Of a stretch of DNA of 9,448 nucleotides, positions 1 through 6,987 are shown in pieces. The stretch is from Kiritimatiellales bacterium (GTDB lineage: Bacteria > Verrucomicrobiota > Kiritimatiellia > Kiritimatiellales > Pontiellaceae), in NCBI GenBank assembly GCA_030630445.1, contig DAOVNC010000100.1:1-9448 (forward strand). The letters run 5' to 3'. Numbering within the stretch: the stretch's first letter is position 1; each line of letters starts with the position of its first letter. The notes below the pieces were generated by a model. It was given only the letters and a program-made list of their open reading frames with translations, ran no database searches and was not told the origin of the DNA. Position numbers and translations under genes: made by a program.

Positions 1-912
1 CTGGAGCATGCGTTTTTCGTTCCGGATGATCACTTCCGGCGTCTTAAGTGCCAGTAGCGTGCGCAAACGGTTGTTGCGGTTGATCACGCGGCGGTAGAGA
101 TCGTTGAGGTCGGACGTCGCGAAACGACCGCCTTCAAGTGGCACGAGCGGGCGCAGGTCCGGCGGAATGACCGGCAGCACTTCCATAATGATCCACTCGG
201 GGCGGGAATTGCTCTTGATGAACCCTTCCATCACCTTCATCTGGTTAACTAGCTTCTTGCGCGTCTGCTTGGAGCGCGTGTTCATCATGGCTTCTTCCAA
301 GGCCTGAAGGGTCTCCATGAGATCGATCTTGCAAAGCAGGTCACGGACACCCTCGGCACCGATCTTGGCGACGAAACTGTCGAGTCCATAGTTATCGAGA
401 GCTTCGCGATACTCGTCCTCGGAAAGCAACTGCTTTTCCTTCAGCGGGGTATCGCCGGGGTCGACCACGATGTAGTTGTCGTAGTAGAGCACGCGTTCGA
501 GGTTGCGCATGGTCATGTCGAGAATCAGGCCCATGCGGCTCGGGGTTGCCTTGAAGAACCAGATGTGCGAAACCGGCACGGCCAGTTCGATGTGCGCCAG
601 ACGCTCGCGGCGAACGCGAGAGAGTGTCACTTCCACACCGCAACGGTCGCAGATTACGCCCTTATGCTTGATTCGCTTGTATTTTCCGCAAGAGCATTCC
701 CAGTCCCTGGTCGGGCCAAAGATACGCTCGCAGAACAGGCCGCCCTTCTCGGGCTTGAACGTCCTGTAGTTGATCGTTTCCGGATTCTTGACTTCGCCAT
801 GGCTCCATGAACGGATTGATTCGGGCGAAGCAAGCGTGATGCTTGCGTAGTCGCTAAGATCATCGCGCTTCATTCCAAAAATTTCCGCAGCACTGCTTGA
901 TTTGTTTTCCAC
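1..912 (-). CDS. rpoC: DNA-directed RNA polymerase subunit beta' (N-terminal part)
   Basis: This is the largest subunit of RNA polymerase; it forms the clamp and carries the catalytic Mg2+ site. Only the first 304 codons are here, and the frame stays open to the left edge. Translation from GTG at 912-910 begins VENKSSSAAEIFGMK. It then follows the beta' family closely: ASPESIRSWSHGEVKNPETI at about 28-47, and the zinc-binding element with Cys73, Cys75, Cys88 and Cys91 (WECSCGKYK...ICDRCG). Next comes the lid region with LPVIPPDLRPLVPLEGGRFA near 250-275, and RVINRNNRL. The part shown ends at RNEKRMLQ, before the NADFDGD active-site loop, which must lie outside the window. The GTG start is chosen because AGGAGG lies 6 bases upstream; the next in-frame ATG is codon 14 and has no comparable site. 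It follows rpoB by 45 bases and is surely co-transcribed with it. Confidence 0.98.
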   Translation of the reverse strand, partial: MENKSSSAAEIFGMKRDDLSDYASITLASPESIRSWSHGEVKNPETINYRTFKPEKGGLFCERIFGPTRDWECSCGKYKRIKHKGVICDRCGVEVTLSRVRRERLAHIELAVPVSHIWFFKATPSRMGLILDMTMRNLERVLYYDNYIVVDPGDTPLKEKQLLSEDEYREALDNYGLDSFVAKIGAEGVRDLLCKIDLMETLQALEEAMMNTRSKQTRKKLVNQMKVMEGFIKSNSRPEWIIMEVLPVIPPDLRPLVPLEGGRFATSDLNDLYRRVINRNNRLRTLLALKTPEVIIRNEKRMLQ

Positions 913-918
913 CGTGTT

Positions 919-924
919 CCTCCT
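919..924 (-). promoter_or_regulatory. Shine-Dalgarno site of rpoC (decides GTG start)
   Basis: On the minus strand this reads AGGAGG, with a 6-base spacer (AACACG) before the GTG at 912-910. It is a full-strength ribosome binding site and is the reason to prefer the GTG over the in-frame ATG 13 codons downstream. Confidence 0.85.
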
Positions 925-936
925 GCAATCTAAATG

Positions 937-958
937 GTTTTCCGAACAAAACGGAAAC
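937..958 (-). other. Small stem-loop after the rpoB stop codon
   Basis: TTTCCG at 939-944 pairs with CGGAAA at 952-957 around a 7-base loop, and one more G-C pair is possible with a bulge. The stem starts at the last base of the rpoB stop codon. No U-tract follows, so it is not a convincing terminator. It may be a minor processing or stability element, or chance. Confidence 0.3.
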
Positions 959-3900
959 TAGGCTGTGAGAATGGATTCGCCATCTTCATTCTTAACCTGG
1001 AAGTTAAGCCCCAATCCCTGCAGTTCTTTAATCAGCACGTTGAACGACTCCGGGCAACCTGAATCCAAGACATTTTGTCCTTTCACGATCGCCTCGTACA
1101 TGCGGGTACGGCCCGCAATGTCGTCACTCTTCACGGTCAGGATTTCCTGAAGGGCATGAGCTGCGCCATACGCTTCAAGCGCCCACACTTCCATCTCCCC
1201 GAAGCGCTGGCCACCGTATTGGGCCTTGCCGCCAAGCGGTTGCTGCGTGACGAGCGAGTAGGGTCCAACCGCACGGGCGTGGATCTTTTCGCTGACCAAG
1301 TGGTGCAGTTTGAGCATGTAGATCACACCCACCACAACGCGCTGCTCGAACTTTTCGCCGGTGCGCCCGTCGTATAGAACGGTCTTGCCGTCGTCCGGGA
1401 ATCCGGATTCAACCAACATTTCGCGGATCTGCTGTTCGGAAATACCGTCGAAGATCGGCGTCGCGGCGTGCATGCCCAGATGCTTGCAAGCCCATCCAAG
1501 ATGGGTTTCGAGCACCTGCCCCACGTTCATGCGCGAAGGCACGCCCAACGGGTTCAGCACGATGTCGACCGGGGTTCCGTCCGGCAGAAACGGCATGTCC
1601 TCCTCGGCAACGATCCGGGAAATAACCCCTTTGTTACCGTGGCGGCCCGCCATTTTATCGCCGACGGAGAGTTTCTTCTTTTCGGCGATGTAGACCTTCA
1701 CCGACTTAACGATGCCGGCATCCATCTCCTCGCCGCTTCCGGCGCGGTTGAACGAGCGGTCCTTGTCGGCCTTGGCTTCCACAAACTTGGTGCGGTATTC
1801 GTCGATGATGCCCATGATCTTGATGCGGATCGGGCTGGGCTCGATGTCCACATGCTCATAGTTTGCCGCCAGCTTGCGTAGCAGCGTCTTGGTGATCTTG
1901 CGGTTGGCCGGAATAATAACGTCGCCCGCCTCCACGTTCACCACATCCAACGGAATCTTTTCGCCCAACAGGATGTTGGAGAGGGATTCGGTCAGATCCT
2001 CGGTCAACTGGGCCACCACGCCTTCATGGCGCTCGGTGATCTCTTCCTGCATTTTCTTGACGTCGGATGGGGTGTCCTTGGCGGCCTTGAGCGCGAGATC
2101 CTTGGAGGATACTTTTACATCCATCACGATGCCGTGCGTTCCGGAAGGCGCTTTCAGCGATGTATCCCGGACATCGGCCGCCTTTTCGCCAAAGATGGCG
2201 CGCAACAGGCGTTCTTCGGGGGCCAGCTCGGTTTCGCTCTTCGGCGTAATCTTGCCAACCAGGATATCGCCAGGACTGACCTCGGCGCCCACTTGAATGA
2301 TTCCATCGTGCGAGAGGTTCTTCAGCGCTTCTTCACCCACATTGGGGATGTCGCGCGTAATTTCCTCCGGACCCAGCTTGGTATCGCGGGCACCGCATTC
2401 GAATTCTTCGATGTGGATGGAGGTGTAGACGTCTTCGCGAACCAGCTTCTGGTTGATCAGGATGGCATCCTCGAAGTTGTATCCGCCCCAGGGCATGAAG
2501 GCGACCACCACATTGCGTCCGAGCGCGAGTTCGCCCTCGTCCGTACCGGCACCATCGGCCAGGACATCGCCCTCGGCGATCTTCTGCCCAATCTTCACCA
2601 GCGGACGCTGGTTGAGGCAGGTGCCTGCATTGGAGCGCATGAACTTGCGCAAGTCGTAGGTCTGGGCTTCGCTGTCCGGCGTTTTCTTCGTCGGCATCGT
2701 TCCGTCCTTGGAAACGATGATGCGGCTAGCGGAGGCATAGGCCACCTGCCCACCGGCACTGGCGATAATCAATACGCGGGAGTCGCGGGCCAGACGGCCT
2801 TCGATGCCGGTTCCAACAAACGGGCGTTCAGCCTTCATCAGCGGAACGGCCTGGCGTTGCATGTTCGAGCCCATGAGCGCGCGGTTGGCATCGTCGTGCT
2901 CGAGGAACGGAATCAAGCCTGCCGCAATGGACACCACCTGCTTCGGCGAAACATCCATGTATTGCACATCGTCCGGTGCAACTTCACGGAAGTCGCCAAG
3001 AACACGAACCATGACCCGGTCGTTGACAAAACAGCTCTTTTTATCGAGTTCGGCATTGGCCTGCGCAATCACATAGCGCTCTTCCTCATCGGCGGTCAGC
3101 CAATCAAGATCCTTGGAGACCTTGCCCTTGGCCACCTTCAAGTAGGGCGTAACGATGAATCCATACTCGTTGACTTTCGCGAAAGTCGAGAGCGAGGAGA
3201 TCAGACCAATGTTCGGGCCTTCCGGCGTTTCGATCGGGCAGATGCGGCCATAGTGCGAGCTATGTACGTCGCGCACCTCGAACCCGGCGCGGTCTCGGTT
3301 GAGTCCACCCGGTCCAAGCGCGGAAAGGCGGCGTTTGTGCGTGAGTTCGGAAAGCGGGTTCGTCTGGTCCATGAACTGGGACAGCTGGCTGCGGCCAAAG
3401 AAGTCCTTGATCACGGCGGAAAGCGCTTTGGGGTTGATCAGCTTTTGCGAGGAGAGGTTGTCGACCGTCGTATCGAAAATCGTCATGCGCTCTTTGACCA
3501 AGCGCTGGATGCGGGCCAGACCAACACGGCACTGTCCTTCCAGCAACTCGCCAACGGTGCGGATGCGGCGGCTGCCCAAGTGGTCGATGTCGTCGAGCGT
3601 TCCCGTTCCCATGCGAACCATCAGCAAGTAGCGAACCGCTTCGACTACGTCTTGAACCTCGAGCGTCAGCGAGGTGCTCTTGATACCCAACTTTTGCTGG
3701 ATCTTGTAGCGTCCGACGCGACTCAGGTTGAAGCGTGCTTCATCGAAGAAGAGGCGTTTGACCATCTGGCGGGCGGATGCGGTGGTGGGCGGATCGCCCG
3801 GACGCAGCTTCTGGTAGAGATCCTTAAGCGCTTCGTCGACGGTGCGGGTGGTGTCGGCCTGCACGCTCTTGAGGAATACGCCTTGATCCCATGAAACGTT

Positions 3901-4722
3901 AACGACGCCGACCTTCTTGTAGCCCGCCAGCTTCATGCGCTGGATCATGTCCACGGTCAGGTTGTCGTAGCGGCGTCCGATCACCGACTCGGAGTCGGCA
4001 TCGATGATGTCGTCGCTAAGCACTAGGTTTTCGAGATCGGCTTCGGCGAAGGTCTTCTTGGAAAGCGAGAAGCTTGCGAATTTATAATAGAGGCCGAGGA
4101 TTTCCTCGTCGGTGGCATATCCAAGGGCTCGCAGGAACGTCGATGCCAGGAACTTGCGGCGGCGGCGCTTGCGGTCGAGGTAGATGTAGATCAGGTCGCT
4201 GGTATCGAATTGGGCTTCAATCCATGAACCATGGTCCGGAATGATGCGGAACGAGTGCAGGATCGAACCGTTGGCATGCTTGGTCGATTCAAAACAGATG
4301 CCCGGCGAGCGGTGCAGCTGGCTGACGATTACGCGTTCCGCGCCGTTGACCACAAAGCTTCCGCTCCGCGTCATCAGAGGGATTTCACCCATGAACAGGG
4401 TGTCTTCACGCAATTCCTCGCCTTCGCGAAGCTTGAACGTCACATACAGCGGAGCCGAAAAGGTTTCCCCTTCGCGAATCGCTTCCAAATGCGCCAGTTT
4501 CGGTTTCTTGATTTCGTAGCTGACGAAATCGAGGGCAATCTGCCCATCGTAGCTCTCAATCGGAAATGCCTCGCTGAGCACAGCCTGCAATCCCACCTTC
4601 TTTCGACGGGAGGGAGCGATATTCTGTTGCAGGAAGCCCTTGTAGGAGTCCAGTTGGATTTCAATTAAGTCCGGCGCCTCAAGCGCATCAGTGAGCTTAC
4701 CAAAGTTTTTTCTTTCAGCCAT
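958..4722 (-). CDS. rpoB: DNA-directed RNA polymerase subunit beta
   Basis: Second-largest RNA polymerase subunit, complete at 1254 residues; it forms half of the active-site cleft and the rifampicin pocket. Family landmarks occur in order. The rifampicin cluster is at about 445-470 (SQLSQFMDQTNPLSELTHKR, then LSALGPGG), with Asp452, His462 and Ser467 at the positions of E. coli 516, 526 and 531, all wild type. IETPEGPNIGL is near 497-507, GYNFEDAIL near 747-755 (Glu751, Asp752), and the flap at about 783-872. The catalytic GDKMAGRHGNKGV motif is at 1021-1033 (Lys1023, Lys1031). The C-terminal anchor with PLGGKAQYGGQRFGEMEVW is at 1162-1180. It is about 90 residues shorter than E. coli RpoB, mainly between 215 and 300. 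It keeps a charged insert at about 873-985, where E. coli has its second lineage insertion. ATG at 4722 is preceded by GAGGG with a 6-base spacer. Confidence 0.99.
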   Translation of the reverse strand: MAERKNFGKLTDALEAPDLIEIQLDSYKGFLQQNIAPSRRKKVGLQAVLSEAFPIESYDGQIALDFVSYEIKKPKLAHLEAIREGETFSAPLYVTFKLREGEELREDTLFMGEIPLMTRSGSFVVNGAERVIVSQLHRSPGICFESTKHANGSILHSFRIIPDHGSWIEAQFDTSDLIYIYLDRKRRRRKFLASTFLRALGYATDEEILGLYYKFASFSLSKKTFAEADLENLVLSDDIIDADSESVIGRRYDNLTVDMIQRMKLAGYKKVGVVNVSWDQGVFLKSVQADTTRTVDEALKDLYQKLRPGDPPTTASARQMVKRLFFDEARFNLSRVGRYKIQQKLGIKSTSLTLEVQDVVEAVRYLLMVRMGTGTLDDIDHLGSRRIRTVGELLEGQCRVGLARIQRLVKERMTIFDTTVDNLSSQKLINPKALSAVIKDFFGRSQLSQFMDQTNPLSELTHKRRLSALGPGGLNRDRAGFEVRDVHSSHYGRICPIETPEGPNIGLISSLSTFAKVNEYGFIVTPYLKVAKGKVSKDLDWLTADEEERYVIAQANAELDKKSCFVNDRVMVRVLGDFREVAPDDVQYMDVSPKQVVSIAAGLIPFLEHDDANRALMGSNMQRQAVPLMKAERPFVGTGIEGRLARDSRVLIIASAGGQVAYASASRIIVSKDGTMPTKKTPDSEAQTYDLRKFMRSNAGTCLNQRPLVKIGQKIAEGDVLADGAGTDEGELALGRNVVVAFMPWGGYNFEDAILINQKLVREDVYTSIHIEEFECGARDTKLGPEEITRDIPNVGEEALKNLSHDGIIQVGAEVSPGDILVGKITPKSETELAPEERLLRAIFGEKAADVRDTSLKAPSGTHGIVMDVKVSSKDLALKAAKDTPSDVKKMQEEITERHEGVVAQLTEDLTESLSNILLGEKIPLDVVNVEAGDVIIPANRKITKTLLRKLAANYEHVDIEPSPIRIKIMGIIDEYRTKFVEAKADKDRSFNRAGSGEEMDAGIVKSVKVYIAEKKKLSVGDKMAGRHGNKGVISRIVAEEDMPFLPDGTPVDIVLNPLGVPSRMNVGQVLETHLGWACKHLGMHAATPIFDGISEQQIREMLVESGFPDDGKTVLYDGRTGEKFEQRVVVGVIYMLKLHHLVSEKIHARAVGPYSLVTQQPLGGKAQYGGQRFGEMEVWALEAYGAAHALQEILTVKSDDIAGRTRMYEAIVKGQNVLDSGCPESFNVLIKELQGLGLNFQVKNEDGESILTA

Positions 4723-4755
4723 CCCGCACCCTCAGGTTTATATTGGAGAACACAC

Positions 4756-4785
4756 TTGTTCCCCTTTGGGATCAAAGGGGAACAA
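4756..4785 (-). other. Perfect 13-bp stem-loop in the rplL-rpoB spacer
   Basis: TTGTTCCCCTTTG at 4756-4768 is exactly complementary to CAAAGGGGAACAA at 4773-4785, with a 4-base loop (ATCC on the transcribed strand). It ends 33 bases before the rpoB start codon. The downstream minus-strand sequence is GTGTGTTCTCC, so there is no U-tract and it is not a standard intrinsic terminator. In E. coli the same spacer holds an attenuator and an RNase III cleavage site. A similar processing or attenuation role here is inference. Confidence 0.8.
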
Positions 4786-4792
4786 TCACATG

Positions 4793-4809
4793 GCCACCCC
4801 AAGGGTGGC
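4793..4809 (-). other. Short GC-rich stem-loop in the rplL-rpoB spacer
   Basis: GCCACCC at 4793-4799 pairs exactly with GGGTGGC at 4803-4809 around a 3-base loop. It lies 7 bases from the 13-bp hairpin, so the two could stack in the RNA. No U-tract follows. Function unknown; probably part of the same structured spacer. Confidence 0.65.
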
Positions 4810-4821
4810 GCAATCTAATGA

Positions 4822-4853
4822 AACTCAAGTAAACAGGGATGTCTACTTGAGTT
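4822..4853 (-). other. Stem-loop spanning the rplL stop codon
   Basis: AACTCAAGTA at 4822-4831 is exactly complementary to TACTTGAGTT at 4844-4853, a 10-bp stem with a 12-base loop. A further 3-bp ACA/TGT helix is possible inside the loop after one mismatch. On the transcript, the 5' arm holds the last sense codons of rplL and most of its TAG stop; the 3' arm is non-coding and is followed by TTCATTAGATT. That is too poor in U for a confident intrinsic terminator. A ribosome terminating on rplL would melt it, so it could link rplL translation to downstream readthrough (inference). Confidence 0.6.
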
Positions 4854-5262
4854 CTACGGTTGCTCCAACACCTTCGAGCTTTTCCTTGATGGACTCGGCG
4901 TCTTCTTTGGAAACCCCTTCCTTAACGGCAGTCGGGGCAGCGTCAACCAAGCCTTTGGCTTCTTTCAGACCAAGGCCGGTCAGGGTGCGAAGCTCTTTGA
5001 TAACCTGAATCTTCTGGCCACCAGCGGCCGTCAGCATGACGGTAAACTCGGTTTGCTCGGCAGCGCCGCCGCCTTCATCGCCAGCCGGAGCTGCAACAGC
5101 AACGGCAGCCGGAGCAGCTGCGGTAACGCCCAGACGGTCTTCGAGGGCTTTCACCAGCTGAGAGAGTTCGAGAACCGAGATGGTTTCTACCCAATCAACG
5201 AATTCAGCCATTTTGCCTTCGAGTTTTACTTCTTCTTTTACTTCTACTGTTTCTTCGGACAT
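4843..5262 (-). CDS. rplL: 50S ribosomal protein L7/L12, with N-terminal extension
   Basis: Flexible stalk protein of the large ribosomal subunit; dimers bind L10 and recruit EF-Tu, EF-G, IF2 and release factors. It is 139 residues against the usual 120-130. The dimerisation domain is at 18-46 (MAEFVDWVETISVLELSQLV and on). An Ala/Pro/Gly hinge spans about 47-67. The globular C-terminal domain is at 70-139, with KIQVIKELRTLTGLGLKEAK at 84-103 being the factor-contact helices, and it ends VGATVELK. The 17 residues before the normal start (MSEETVEVKEEVKLEGK) are highly charged and acidic overall. This start is chosen because AAGGAGG lies 7 bases upstream of it; Met18 has only a weak GAAGG. It follows rplJ by 39 bases, and 120 structured bases separate it from rpoB. 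Confidence 0.98.
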   Translation of the reverse strand: MSEETVEVKEEVKLEGKMAEFVDWVETISVLELSQLVKALEDRLGVTAAAPAAVAVAAPAGDEGGGAAEQTEFTVMLTAAGGQKIQVIKELRTLTGLGLKEAKGLVDAAPTAVKEGVSKEDAESIKEKLEGVGATVELK

Positions 5263-5269
5263 TGTCGTT

Positions 5270-5276
5270 CCTCCTT
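5270..5276 (-). promoter_or_regulatory. Shine-Dalgarno site of rplL (decides the extended start)
   Basis: The minus strand reads AAGGAGG, 7 bases before the ATG at 5262-5260. It is among the strongest sites in the window, fitting a protein made in several copies per ribosome. It supports the start 17 codons upstream of the usual L7/L12 N-terminus. Confidence 0.85.
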
Positions 5277-5301
5277 AGACTACTTTCCAATTAATAAATT
5301 A

Positions 5302-5832
5302 TTACGCTTCTTGTTCTTTTTTCGTTTTCACCGCATCCAGTACGTATACCAAGGATGCAACCTTCTGATCCAACACACCAACCAGCTGGCTGCACGGAGC
5401 CTGCAGGGTACCCAGCAGCACGGCGCGCATCACATCCTTGGAAGGCAGCTTGGCCAACTCAACGACGTCCTGCCCCGAGATGGCCTTGCCTTCGAGGAAT
5501 CCACCCCTGACGGCCAGTTTCTGGTTTGCTGCGGCAAATTTCTTGATCACCTTGGCCACTTCAACCACATCGCCAGCCCCGTAGATCAGAGCGGTCTGGC
5601 CTTTGAGCATCTCGGTGGCCTGGCCATCGAGAGCGCGGTTAAGCATACGGTTGTTGACGACGTTGAAGGACGCATCGTTGTCGCGCAGGTTTTTCTTCAA
5701 CTCGGTGGTCTGCGGCATATCCATGCCGGCATAGTCCGCAAGGATCATATACAGCGCGCCCGAGATGCGCTCATCGAGTTCTGCGGCGATCGACTTCTTT
5801 TCGGGTCTAACATCTTTGCTGTCAGGTTTCAT
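5302..5832 (-). CDS. rplJ: 50S ribosomal protein L10
   Basis: Base of the L7/L12 stalk. It binds 23S rRNA beside L11 through its N-terminal domain and carries L7/L12 dimers on its C-terminal helix. It has 176 residues. The family pattern is visible as ISGALYMILADYAGMDMPQT at about 23-42, then LKKNLRDNDASFNVVNNRML at 45-64. The GGFLEGKAIS strand-turn is at 110-119, LPSKDVMRAVLLGTLQAP at 129-146, and a helical tail ends DAVKTKKEQEA. The start at 5832 gives a normal L10 N-terminus. The frame is open further upstream to 5988, but that stretch overlaps rplA and reads like no protein. AGGAAGG overlapping the rplA stop codon serves as its ribosome site. With only 16 bases after rplA, any L10-L12 autoregulatory leader would have to lie within the rplA coding end. 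Confidence 0.98.
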   Translation of the reverse strand: MKPDSKDVRPEKKSIAAELDERISGALYMILADYAGMDMPQTTELKKNLRDNDASFNVVNNRMLNRALDGQATEMLKGQTALIYGAGDVVEVAKVIKKFAAANQKLAVRGGFLEGKAISGQDVVELAKLPSKDVMRAVLLGTLQAPCSQLVGVLDQKVASLVYVLDAVKTKKEQEA

Positions 5833-5848
5833 TTTATTCCAACCCTTC

Positions 5849-6544
5849 CTATCCAGAGATTTCCTTGAGGGAAACCCGCAGGCCGGGTCCCATGGTTGAC
5901 GAAATAGTGGCACGCTTGATATACGTGCCTTTGGCACTCGCCGGTCGCGCGCCGTGGATGGCATCGACCAGAGCCTTGGCATTCTCAACTAGCGCATCCA
6001 CCGTGAAAGAACGCTTCCCGAACGGAACCAGAATATTTCCGTTGCGATCCATGCGGAACTCGACACGGCCCGCTTTAAGTTGGTTCACCGCTGCGGCGGT
6101 ATCGTCGGTAACGGTTCCGGTCTTCGGATTCGGCATCAAGCCGCGAGGGCCGAGCACGCGGGCAACCTTGCGAACTTCCTTCATTGCATCCGGCGTTGCC
6201 ACCGCGGCGTCGAAGTTCGTCCATCCCCCTTGGATCTTCGCGATCAAATCCTCGAATCCCACTTCGGCGGCGCCTGCTTCGCGGGCTGCCGTTGCAGCAT
6301 CTCCCGTTGCGAAGACAATCACGCGGACGTCTTTGCCTGTTCCATGCGGCAGCGCCACGGTGGAACGGATGGCCTGGTCGGATTTGCCCGGGTTAACCCC
6401 CATCCGAAAAGCCATTTCCATTGTTTCGTCAAAATTTGCGGTAGGATTTTCCTGCAGGAATGTCACTGCATCGGCAACGCTATAGTCGGCGTCGTGCTTT
6501 ACCTTTTCCGCTACACTTCTATATTTTTTTCCGTGCATAGCCAT
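5849..6544 (-). CDS. rplA: 50S ribosomal protein L1
   Basis: Protein of the mobile L1 stalk, which helps release deacylated tRNA from the E site; in several bacteria it also represses the rplK-rplA mRNA. It has 231 residues, the normal length. The N-terminus is KYRSVAEKV, with FDETMEMAFRMGVNPGKSDQ at 38-57. The family signature LGPRGLMPNPKTGTV is at 131-145. The C-terminal domain I strands include NGNILVPFGKRSF at 168-180 and TYIKRATISSTMGPGLRV at 207-224. Its ATG is one base past the rplK TAA, and its GAGG ribosome site lies inside the last rplK codons, so the two genes look translationally coupled. Met3 is an alternative start but is less well placed. Confidence 0.99.
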   Translation of the reverse strand: MAMHGKKYRSVAEKVKHDADYSVADAVTFLQENPTANFDETMEMAFRMGVNPGKSDQAIRSTVALPHGTGKDVRVIVFATGDAATAAREAGAAEVGFEDLIAKIQGGWTNFDAAVATPDAMKEVRKVARVLGPRGLMPNPKTGTVTDDTAAAVNQLKAGRVEFRMDRNGNILVPFGKRSFTVDALVENAKALVDAIHGARPASAKGTYIKRATISSTMGPGLRVSLKEISG

Positions 6545-6545
6545 T

Positions 6546-6968
6546 TTACTCTACCTCGATTCCCATGCTGCGCGCAGTGCCTTCGATGATGCGTACTGCG
6601 GCGTCTATGTCGCTTGCGTTCAGATCGTCTTTTTTCATTTCAACAATCTCCTCGAGCTGAGCGCGGGTAACTGTTCCAACCTTGTCGCGGTTCGGAACAC
6701 CGGATCCCTTGGCAATGGCCGCCGCTTTTTTCAGCAGCACCGCAGCCGGCGGGCTTTTGGTGATGAACGAAAAGCTGCGATCCTTGTATACGGTAATCAC
6801 GACGGGGATAACCAACCCCGCCTTGTCTTGCGTCGCGGCATTGTATGCCTTGCAGAATTCCATGATGTTGACACCATGCTGACCCAGAGCCGGGCCAACC
6901 GGCGGCGCAGGGTTTGCCTGCCCGGCCGGGATCTGCAACTTAATATAACCTGTTATTTCCTTAGCCAT
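6546..6968 (-). CDS. rplK: 50S ribosomal protein L11
   Basis: Part of the GTPase-associated centre: binds the 1070 region of 23S rRNA at the stalk base and is the target side of thiostrepton-type antibiotics and of RelA signalling. It has 140 residues, the usual length. The N-terminal domain has GYIKLQIPAGQANPAPPVGP at 7-26, where the prolines lie at the antibiotic site, then ALGQHGVNIMEFCKAYN at 27-43. The C-terminal RNA-binding domain has KKDDLNASDIDAAVRIIEGT at 112-131 and ends ARSMGIEVE. AGAGGA precedes the ATG by 5 bases. It lies 19 bases after nusG and is almost fused to rplA, the classical L11 operon. Confidence 0.99.
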   Translation of the reverse strand: MAKEITGYIKLQIPAGQANPAPPVGPALGQHGVNIMEFCKAYNAATQDKAGLVIPVVITVYKDRSFSFITKSPPAAVLLKKAAAIAKGSGVPNRDKVGTVTRAQLEEIVEMKKDDLNASDIDAAVRIIEGTARSMGIEVE

Positions 6969-6987
6969 AACTATCCTCTATCAAAAT

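Noticed and set aside
2026..3894. A 622-residue open frame on the plus strand, antisense to rpoB.
   Set aside because: It lies wholly inside rpoB, which is certain. The translation has no family likeness and looks like the mirror of biased codon use in a GC-rich gene. No convincing ribosome site or domain seen.
5277..5301. AT-rich stretch between rplJ and rplL, considered as a promoter or terminator.
   Set aside because: It contains TAATAA and TTATTA but no matching -35 element at a proper distance, and no GC-rich stem for a terminator. Probably only a short spacer.
5053..5868. A 271-residue open frame on the plus strand across rplL and rplJ.
   Set aside because: Antisense to two certain genes and their spacer; composition is rich in Phe and His as expected from a mirrored frame; no recognisable domain.
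5833..5988. An upstream extension of the rplJ frame with an ATG at 5988.
   Set aside because: It overlaps the end of rplA in another frame, encodes arginine-rich sequence unlike L10, and the start at 5832 gives a normal L10 N-terminus with a suitable ribosome site.
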